Origin: Moniliella sp. 'wahieum' | Lineage: Eukaryota > Basidiomycota > Moniliellomycetes > Moniliellales > Moniliellaceae | DNA length: 64,000 bases | Assembly: GCA_003971905.1 (NCBI GenBank) | Contig: RSEE01000119.1 | Location: 1 to 64,000 of the forward strand | Reading direction: 5' to 3' | Part shown: positions 55,953-64,000 of the stretch, one piece after another | Position numbering within the stretch: the stretch's first letter is position 1 | How the letters are laid out: each line of letters starts with the position of its first letter | Notes under the pieces: generated by a model | What the model saw: the letters and a program-made list of their open reading frames with translations, nothing else | The model's database searches: none | Told to the model about the DNA's origin: nothing | Translations under genes and position numbers: made by a program

Positions 55953-58900
55953 CTAGCGGGGCTCTGGTTCGGGGTGCAGATAATAAAACGGCACGGCTTT
56001 GCGCATGGCCGAGCGAAAGGCCGGCAAGAGACGGCGGAGATGGAGCATGTGCGGCGGTGGAGCAGTGACCTTGTTGGGCGTGTAGTGCAAATCGCTCACC
56101 TCGGGTTCTGCGAGCAAATGTTGGCCACAGGGATCGAGCATCGTGAACCATAAGCCGGGTCGGCCTTGGCTTCGGTTCCGCGCGCCTCGTTGAGCAGCGG
56201 CCGGTATCCATGCGCGTGGTGGCGGGGCAATGCCCGCGTGCGCTGCTGCCAATGCGCCCGACCCAGCGGGCCGACGTTGCTTGGCATACTGAACCAGCAA
56301 ACGCTCCATGAGCAAATCTGTGTCCGCTGCGTCTTGGCCAAACTCCCGAGACGGTAGACAGGACCGACCTAGCCCCGCAGGAGGGTTGGCATCGTCATGC
56401 GCCAGCAGCACGTTCTTCCTTCCCACCAGCTGCGCGCGCACTTTTTCCCATAACGCCCAGCTTTGTAGCTCGTCCAGCTCCTCCACAATTTCCGCCACTC
56501 GGGCGTCTTGGCCGACTGGGCAATGAGGCGCTCGCAGTTCACCTCGAACCGACGCGCATCTTTGTGGTTCGGGCGCAGTGGGTCCGACGTAGAGGTGGCC
56601 ATAAAGTTGCACTGCAGTTGGCACCAGGTCAATAGGGGATATGAGATGCCTTCGACCATGACCATCTTGTGGGCAAAGTACCAGATCTTGTCGTAGTGCC
56701 GCGTCGCCAGGGCGATCCACGCATGGATGGCTATATAGAGAGGAAGAGGGATGTCAGCTTTTCTTCCTACACAAAGAGTGTTCCATCTAAAGGAGGGGGG
56801 AGCAACGCACAGTTATCTTTGCCTTGACGGACCTTGATGAGATCGTCCACACCTTTCTGCAAGTCGCCCAAATGAGCGGATAAGTCGGTGTGCTTGGCAG
56901 CGAGATCGACAATGGGGTAGAGCACGCCTTCAAGGAATTCTTTGATCAACGTTGGCACCAACGCGCCATCGACCGTGTCGATAATCATTTGAGCGTCCCG
57001 TTTGAGAAACGCTTCGCGGAGAAGAAGTTTGAGCAAGGCAAAGTGATACGCATCTTGGGCCTCCATCGCGCTGAGGCTGGGAATCTTTCCATCCCGTTGG
57101 GCCCGATGCGTGGAAAGGAAGGCCTGGTTGGCATCCTGGCGCGCTTGCTCACTGTACCGGGTCGAGGTGGGGGGGTAGGCGGCTTCCAGATGGCCACGGT
57201 ACTTGGACAACGCAAAGGCCCGCTGCATTTGCAGCACATGATCCGCTTCCTGCTCGCTGAGTTGGGGCCCGTGGTTGGAGGTGAGAAGGATGGTGGTCAG
57301 AATGTCGTCGCCCTGGTCGCGCGTGTTGTCCGTCATGTTCACTCGCTCCATACGTCCTGCGTGCTTGACAAACGACAAGACCTTTTGCACCAACGTTTCT
57401 TCTTGGATCGCCTCTCTCAAAGGCTTGATTCCCTCCTTATCGATAATTTTCATCTCGCGATGAAAGACGTACCCAACGATGCGCTGAATCAGACTTTTGG
57501 CTCCCCCCGGTCGGGCGAGAAGGATGGTGAGAAAGCCTTGGATAATCACGCGCGCATTCGCTACCTTGAGCGTTTGTTTGGCTGCCCACCAAGGGAAGAG
57601 CGTATTGACGCCTTTGATCAAGCGGAAGATGGTATCAGCATGAGGACCCTGGGTCAGCAGCTTGCGCAACCATCCAGCCGTTGTATCCCGGAGAAACTCG
57701 GCCACGCTCTGAAACGGGCGGGAAGCTCAAAGATGGTAGGAATGCTGTGTAGCGCCACGTATCCCTCAACCCGGCTGGCTGTTCAATGATGCGCTCCCAA
57801 AACGCATGAAAGTCCGCGTTGATTTGACGAACGTGCTGCCGGCCCGCTTCCACTGGTGGTAAATCCGTTCTTGCCTCTCCCGGCTGCCTTCACTGTTGAG
57901 GTCCGAACCAGGGAGGAACAAGTTGTTGATTGTTTCTTGCATCTTGGCGTCGATCCGAGCCGGTCGGTCCAAGCCACGCTTGACCGTTCCGCCCCCCACG
58001 CTTTTCCCATCCCCCATGCTTCAGATGCAGGAGGTCCTCGGCCGGGGCCTGCCAGCTCCCCCTTCCCGCGTACTCCCACACCACGTGCAAAGTAGTGCCC
58101 GACAAGGCCAACAAGAAGAAGGAGAATGTACCGAATGGGGGGCATCTGGGCTCCCTCGAGGGAGGAAGACAAGCTGCGAACCGCGACCTCGTCCAGAAAC
58201 GGTTGCACCCGCGAGTGCCAGAAATGGTCGGGCAGGTCGCACAGAAAGGGAATGGTGAGCAGACTGGTGTGCATCATCTGTTCAAACAGGATGGGATCTT
58301 GAATGCGCTCCGTGTGCTCCACCAAGTCACTTTTGGCTCGGGAAAAAGGGTCTTGGCTGAATCCCTGGTTGGCCGGGCCAGCACGGGTATACTCATTGTC
58401 GAGTTCGTTGCGCAGGGTGCGCATCTCAGGGCGGCGGGAACTGAAGGGAGGCCCGTACCGTGTCAAGGCACCCACCTTGAACATCTGCTCACTTTCGTCG
58501 GCCATCTGAATGTTGACCAGGGCACGAACGAGGTAATGCCGTTGCTCGGGAGTCAAAATGATCTCGCTTTCCGTCACACCTTGTTTGCGTGCCTCAATGT
58601 CCAGTGCCATGTAGCGCGGCGTGTCAATCTTGCGCGGTGTGGCAGACACGGATCCGCGCTCGAGCTGTGCGTGCGCCAAGCGCGTCTGCAGCAGACGCAG
58701 TTGCGCGTCTGGGTCGGCAGCCACGATGGACTCATAGTCGCTCTCGCTGCTCGAGTCACTGGCAGAGTAGCTGGTGGGGCCGGATCGGGGGGAGGAGGAA
58801 CGGGCAGAGCGGTGGGTGCTTGTTGACTGGGAGCGACCGCGATCCGGCTGGGCGACATGCTGCTCCAAGTCGGTTTGGAGCGCATCAATGCGGCGGCGTT

Positions 58901-59007
58901 CGGCGGCAATGATGTCGGACAGCTCGGGGGGCAGAGCAGCAGCCCAGGGGTCCTGGGCGCGGAGAGGAAGGGGCTGCTTGGGGCGGGTGCGTCGAGGGGG
59001 GTGGCAT
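55953..59007 (-). CDS. PX-associated (PXB, DUF3818/3819) lipid-traffic protein, Ypr097w/Lec1-like
   Basis: ATG 59007 gives MPP and, after one slip in a C-run, PRRTRPKQPLPLRAQDPWAA, ALPPELSDIIAAERRRIDAL. The PX-associated helix reads ESEIILTPEQRHYLVRALVN then IQMADESEQMFKVGALTRYG. TERIQDPILFEQMMHTSL and LCDLPDHFWHSRVQPFLDEV follow, then (frameshifted) GSRERQERIYHQW and QHVRQINADFHAFWERIIEQ. The long clean exon reads VAEFLRDTTAGWLRKLLTQG, TIFRLIKGVNTLFPWWAAKQ, LIQRIVGYVFHREMKIIDKE and ALVPTLIKEFLEGVLYPIVD. An 80-nt phase-1 intron (56731-56810, GTGCGT...TATAG) leads to SIHAWIALATRHYDKIWYFA and MVEGISYPLLTWCQLQCNFM. It ends FRSAMRKAVPFYYLHPEPEPR, stop 55953-55955. Family members bind phosphoinositides and organise membrane lipids. 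A classical PX fold was not confidently located. Confidence 0.82.
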
Positions 59008-59440
59008 GGGCGCGGTGGGGGTGGGGGTGGTGGGCGCGGGGGGGGGTGGAGAGCGGTATAAGGGCGATGCGTGGGCGGCGTGCGGTGCGGCTGGCGCGGG
59101 CTGGCTGGGAGAGGCCTGGCCGGGACGTGTGGGGAGGCGGCGCAGGCGGCGCTTTGCGCGCACTGTGCCTTGTCTTCCCCTCCCCGCCGCCCCGCCCAAA
59201 ATACCCCGCCTTGTGCCTGCGCCTTGGGTGTGCCTTGCGCCTTGGGCCCTGCGTCGTACCGTAAGCGCCTCAGCCTTCCCGCTGCAAGCGCCAGCGCGGC
59301 ACCGCAGCCGCCGCGTCTGGGATGCGATCGATGAGTGGTGACGTCGATCGATGACAGGTGACTGTCACGTGTCACGTGCCCCATATGATCGTCATCGTCA
59401 TCCGTCATCCATCATCCATCTGCTTCACCCATCATGCATC

Positions 59441-59469
59441 AACGTTCAACGTTCAACGTACGTTCAACC
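59441..59469. repeat. Heptad palindrome array, AACGTT+C
   Basis: AACGTTCAACGTTCAACGTA followed by CGTTCAACC: two perfect AACGTTC units and two partial. The same word recurs near 19497-19512 and 20494-20509. Confidence 0.9.
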
Positions 59470-60059
59470 CCGCCGCTGCCCCGCATTTCGTCTTTCTCCG
59501 GCGCACTTCGTCTCGCGCGCACCCCCACCTCAGCGGGGCGCATTCAATTGCACGAGCAGCCTCACGAGGATAGAACTATGGACACACACGCTCTCTCCCC
59601 TGTCCCAGCTGATCCATCCAGGCAAACCTCCGTGCCCACGCCACACGCCACGAACGAGATGGAATCACCAGGACAAAGACGAAGACGAAAACGAAGACAA
59701 CGCCGCACAAGAAGCGAGAATAAAAAAGGGACCAGCCACTAGGGTGAGGACAAGGCGGAAGGAAGGAAGGGCAGACAGCCAACAGCCAACAGCCAACAGC
59801 CGGCAGCCAACAGCAAGAGCAGTGGGTCGGGGCGCAGGTTCACGCTTCCCAGCCAGCCTCCCAGGCAACGAAGGGGTGCGGTCAAAAACGAGTGGGGTGC
59901 CAGACTTGGCAGGCGCAGGCCGCGGCGCGGAGCGGGGCGCGACTGCACCCGCACAAGGCGTGGGGTCGGGAGAGTCCAAGATGGGAAAAAGCGGGTATAC
60001 GGAAAACGAAGGTGGGGTCTGGACGAGGCAGGGCCCGAGACAGTGGGGAAGCACAAGCC

Positions 60060-60222
60060 AAAGAAGAAGAGCGGAAAGAAGAAGAAGAAGAAGAAGAGAG
60101 AAGAAGAAGAAGAAGAAGAAGAAGAAGAAGAAGGAAATCAAGCGCGGGAGGCGGAAGGGTAAAGCGGAGGGTAAAGCGAAGGGTAAAGCGAAGGGTAAAG
60201 CGAAGGGTAATGTGAAGGGTAA
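60060..60222. repeat. (GAA)n and (GGTAAAGCGAAG)n tandem repeats
   Basis: About 20 GAA/AAG trinucleotides, then five units of GGTAAAGCGAAG with end variants (GGTAAAGCGGAG, GGTAATGTGAAG). Simple repeats; no coding claim. Confidence 0.9.
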
Positions 60223-60401
60223 GGGCGCGGGAGCAAGTCAAGTTGGAACGGGTGCCAATCGGATATTGCTAGCACGTGAGGGCCAGTAGGAATCCAAGGG
60301 GGACGGATCCAAGGGGGGCGAGTCGGAGTGGAGGAGGTTAGTGGTTAAGTGGGGCACGGAACCTGGGTCGCATGTCACATGTCACAAGGCATCACGAGTC
60401 A

Positions 60402-63400
60402 CTAGTCAGCGCGGTCCCGAACAACGTGCTGGGGTACACACCCACAGAGAAAAGCGGCGGATCTTTTTGCCCCGCGGCGCCGCCGGAGCTGAGCCGCGGT
60501 CCGGCCCGGGCGACGGTGGCGGCGGGGAGGAGGAAGGTTGGGAAGCACGAACGGGATCGGGATCCATCCTAGTATCGCCTTCCTCATCTGCTCCTTGTCC
60601 TTGTTCTTGTTCTTGTCCTTGTCCTTGTCCTGTTTCTTGTCCGGAATCTTATCCATCGCCTTGTCATGACGAGACGGAGAAACGGTGGCCAACGAGGCAG
60701 GCGAGATCATTCTCCCAAACCGGTACAACGCACGCTTGCGACCCGACTTGTCACGCCGTGCGGAAGGTGCGGTGGACGGAGACGCTTGCTTCGTACCGGG
60801 GCCCGGGGGGGGGCGGCGGGGTGGCCGTCTCGGGGCCGGTGGCAGCTGTGGTGGGACGGCGGACGACGACGTTTGGTCGTTTGGGGTAGGACCAGAGGGG
60901 GCGCCTCCTTACCTGCTTCCGCGGCCGGGGCCGGGGCCGGAGCCGGGGCCGTGGAGGTCAAAGCCCCATGCCCTGCCTCGCCCTCTTCCTCCTCCTCCTG
61001 AATCGCGGGCGGGACCACAGCTGGTTCCGATTTGCGCAACCGGTATGTCGGGGTCTCTTGGCCGTTTGACAACGCGAATGTGGGCAGCATACAGCGCTTG
61101 CCTGGATTTGCGCAGACGGCGGGCGGTCGAACTGTACACGCGCGGCGGCAAGGTGGACAGGCGTCCACCGCCGTTTTTCTCCCCTCGCCTTCGGCCAAAA
61201 GATCCGCATCCACATCGTCCAACAAGTCCCAGTCGTCGTCCTCGTCCAAGGGGAAGGAAGGATGAGCACTATGGTGCGAGGAATGGATGGAGGTGTGAAG
61301 AGAGCGGGAGCCTCGGCGGGACGGAGAAAAGGTAGCACTTGGCACCACATTCGGGTTGTCCAGACTCGCTTGCGCGGCGGCAGCGGCAAGAAACAATGTC
61401 CGTCGGTTTGCGCGCCGACACGCTGCGCCCCAACCGTCCCGGTTGGAACGGGGGAAGAGTCGTGGACTCGGGTATCTGTGCCTCCTCCACATCGGAGGCA
61501 GGGAAAGGGGCCACCTCGGCGGCAGGGGGAGGCGTCGAGAGGGAGAAGCAGAGTCGGGCATGAGCGGGGTGGTGGGAGCAATGGGCGAGCTGGCGGATGC
61601 AGTGGGTGCCGTGGGCGCCACGGGGCCTGCCTCAGAGATAGACCCCTGCTGCGAGTGCCGACCCGAGGATGGACGCCAGCGGAAAGTGAAGGCACGCTTG
61701 ATCGAACCGGAAGTAGAAAGCGTAGGAGGGGGTTTGCTCGTGGGGCTTGTGGGCCGGGAATGAGAGGCATGATGGGGCATGCAGGAGGTGAGGTAGTGAT
61801 CGCCGTTGTATTTCCCGTTGTAGCAGTCGTGTTACCCACGTCCGAGATCAAGGGGTCGTTTGTCCATCCCGAGAAGCTGGCTGACGAGTCCAATCCCGTT
61901 CCGACACTAGGTCGAGGTCCAATGGCTACTGGCGCAGAAGTGGGGGGGACGGAAGCAGAAGTAGGCAGCGGATCGACTGCCACAGGCACCGAGGTGGTTG
62001 GGCTGGTTTCCGATGCATTGGCTTGGCGGTCCAGCTCCTCCAGTACTGCATAAGCCAACAGCGCTGACGCTTGGTACTCTTCAAACTCGGCGGCCTCGGC
62101 AAGGGACCACCTGACCGACAGGGGATGGGACGGGGCGCGGACTCGGGCGGAGTGTGGACGAGCGGTACATAAGCCGGCACAGGCGAGGTCGGCGAGGAAG
62201 CCGAGACTTGCTCAGGTCCGCCAGAGGACTGGCGAGAGGATTCCACAATCTTGACTGTCGTCCCAGCCGGGGCGGGAACCCAAACGGGGGTGAGCGAGCG
62301 ACGAGGAGACCGAGGGCGCATTGGGTTTGTGACGACTTTGGGAGGAGACGATGGTCGATGCATGCCTTTCAAGGCTGCTTGGTGGGTAAGACGGCGTGGT
62401 ATCCAAGACTGGGGCGGGAATGGTGGTGTCTACGGCGGGGGGGGGGCGGGTGGGGGCCTCGTCCTCAATCGCGCTGACCATGGGCGGCGCCAGTGATGGC
62501 TCCCCATCATCCATACGCTCTGATGCAATGCTCGGGACATCAGCCGTTGAGCGTTTGGAAGGCGGCGACGAGTCTTGCTGAATGGTGGATGGTTCGGGAG
62601 CGGCAAGAGCCACACCAGACGAACCTGGTCCAGCAGAAGTAGGGGTCGAGCATACCTGAGGCGAGGGATGGGACGCCGCGGGGGCGTGGGCATGGGGAGG
62701 CCAGGCCAGACGGTGCCGATGGCAGGGGTTCTGCAATTGAGGCCATCCCGCTCGTTGCCGCATGACTCTGTTCTCTGTCAATCAGAGCCGAAGCTGTGGA
62801 GCGCGTAAGGGACGAGGAGGGTAAGCGTCGACCGGTCCATGATCCCGGACCGAAGCTGTAGCAAAGTCGGTAGCGACCACCCCACTGGACAGCGACGGGC
62901 TAGTCTCGGGCACGGCTGGTGCGAGTAGCCGGTGTGGTGGCCCGCGGAGTAGGACGGGCGGTGCTTGCTTTCCTCCTGTAGGAGGGAGATGGAGGTGTTT
63001 GAGGACGAGCCGTATACTGGACTCCCATGGAGCGGGCCACGAGGCAACGGTGCATGCGACTGCAACGAGCGGTTTTGAGCGGCCTCGTAAGCAGCAAGGC
63101 GAGCCTTCACGCTTCCTGGGCATATGCTGGTTTGGGTGTATGCCTGCTCCTTCATTCCAGGGAATGAGAAGTACCAGCGGAAAGGTCGTGTGTGGGCTCT
63201 TGCACCGTGGGCAACCCCACGAGCGCGGGGGCAGAGGGAGACGATAGCGATGACTGGTGACTGTGGGTGTGGTGGTTCAGCGTTCGAGCCTTGCGACAGA
63301 TCTCTTTCCCACTGGACTTGCTCGAGGGAATCGAGGGACAAGATCCATGCTTTCGCTGGTATCCATGCTCTGTTCTCGGGCATGCCCGCATCCGACATGC

Positions 63401-64000
63401 GTGCATCCTCATCAGAGTGGCCCTGGCGGGAGCACGTGTCCTGGTCTTCCTCATCCAAGTCCATCGCGCCATGTGCATCCGGGCCCGGATACTCGTCCGA
63501 AAGGAAAGTCTGACCCAGGTTCTGACCGGGCAGGCAGTGAAGTTGTACCTTCAAATAAGCTGCTAACCTCCTCTGGGTTGTCCCCTGTTGCGGCAACCGC
63601 TTGTCGGTACTTGTCCAACAGACGGACACGCTCCTTTTCCGCAGTCGCTTCGTCCTTTTCCCTCCGACGGCGGGCGCGAGATTGGGGGGTTTCATCAGAG
63701 ACTTCGTCGGTGTCCGGATCATCCGACTCGCCTTCGTCAAAGTCCAAGTTGGGACGGAGCCCAAGGAAAGACTCGTCAAAGTTGCGCGTGTCCTCTTGAT
63801 TGCAAGGATCCGTGTGTGGGACATAGGGAGGGATGTACCGGCGGTAGTGAATGTGGTCCCATTCAATCATGCCAAAGTACGGATGACGTTTCAGTCTGGG
63901 CTCCTGTAGGCGCAAGCCAGGGTCCTTTTGCAGCAAGCCACGGAGGAAGCCGCGGGTATCCTGGTCCCACGCTGTAGGGTCGTACCCCCTCGACGTGGGC
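60402..64000 (-). CDS. AGC-family Ser/Thr protein kinase, C-terminal part (5' end outside window)
   Basis: Entering from the right edge, the minus strand reads AWDQDTRGFLRGLLQKDPGL, RLQEPRLKRHPYFGMIEWDH, the end of an AGC kinase C-lobe (helix H/I with LL..DP..RL). The AGC tail HYRRYIPPYVPHTDPCNQED, RNFDESFLGLRPNLDFDEGE follows, then DKYRQAVAATGDNPEEVSS. The N-lobe, DFG and catalytic loop lie beyond 64000. A very long Ser/Thr/Pro-rich extension follows across several frames. It has SPVLDTTPSYPPSS-like stretches, an acidic FPLDEDDDWDLLDDVDADLL (about 61200-61260) and RDKSGRKRALYRFGRMISPA near the end; an open frame closes at 60402. The extension probably contains introns and needs many frame corrections, so the 3' boundary is approximate, and a second gene within it cannot be excluded. 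Confidence 0.65.

Larger units (their letters stand above)
59008..60401. other. Intergenic with heptad arrays and purine tandem repeats
   Basis: Presumed promoter of the PXB gene and 3' flank of the kinase gene. Holds CACGTG+T/C (59365-59380), AACGTT+C (59441-59469), (ACAGCCA)n at 59777-59810, (GAA)n at 60060-60135 and a 12-bp tandem at 60158-60222. A Lys-rich ORF on the plus strand (59351-60289) crosses these repeats and is not believed. Confidence 0.5.

Noticed and set aside
59351..60289. Lys-rich plus ORF suggesting a histone H1-like tail
   Set aside because: Lysines come from (GAA)n and a 12-bp tandem; no globular domain and no conserved start.

Overview
The window reads as one chromosome end of a filamentous or yeast-like fungus, most likely a GC-rich basidiomycete. 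It opens with (CCCTAA)n, the C-rich strand of a TTAGGG telomere. Introns are short (about 50-130 nt) with GTACGT, GTATGT or GTGCGT donors. The proteins are fungal: a Zn2Cys6 regulator with its fungal middle region, a copper radical oxidase, an Sst2/FlbA-type RGS protein, Pal1, a DUF1748 protein and a PX-associated protein. The basidiomycete assignment rests on remembered family resemblance and was not searched.

Layout. 1-900: telomere and degenerate telomere-like subtelomeric repeats. 1862-2568: decayed photolyase C-terminal half. 4062-14196: Pal1-like gene (-), Paf1-complex subunit RTF1 (+) and a large SEC7/PH Arf-GEF (+). 14197-17331: gene-free. 17332-18828: HSF-type factor (-), divergent across 2 kb of repeats from an RGS regulator (20876-22796, +). 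23001-31800: compact block of TAF10 (-), CBS-pair protein (-), macro-domain hydrolase (+), LYAR-type zinc finger (-), membrane-anchored beta-propeller (-), DUF1748 mini-protein (-) and NSRP1-like splicing factor (-). 32218-40525: copper radical oxidase (-), YIF1 (-) and Zn2Cys6 transcription factor (-). 40526-53917: gene-poor, holding one unrecognised gene (45046-46982, +) and two diverged copies of a 0.7 kb repeat. 53918-64000: Ecl1-like zinc-knuckle protein (+), PXB-domain protein (-) and the C-terminal part of an AGC kinase (-) that runs off the window.

The genes are mostly housekeeping: transcription (RTF1, TAF10, HSF, Zn2Cys6), splicing (NSRP1), membrane traffic (SEC7 Arf-GEF, YIF1, PXB protein), signalling (RGS, AGC kinase) and morphogenesis (Pal1). 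No secondary-metabolite cluster, mobile-element ORF, CRISPR array or confident tRNA was seen.

Two global features stand out. First, almost every recognisable gene needs one-base frame corrections, often at short G/C/A runs. This looks like residual indel error in a long-read assembly rather than mass pseudogenisation, so coordinates below are gene spans, not clean ORFs. Second, the intergenic DNA carries many short tandem arrays with a 7-bp period, each unit being a palindromic hexamer plus one base (ATCGAT+C/G/A/T, ACCGGT+A/C/G, AGTACT+G, ACATGT+C/G, AACGTT+C, AGATCT+C, AAGCTT+C, AGGCCT+T, ACTAGT+T/G, ACGCGT+A/T). The words differ but the architecture is the same. I know of no named element with this rule, and it is the best candidate for something undescribed here.
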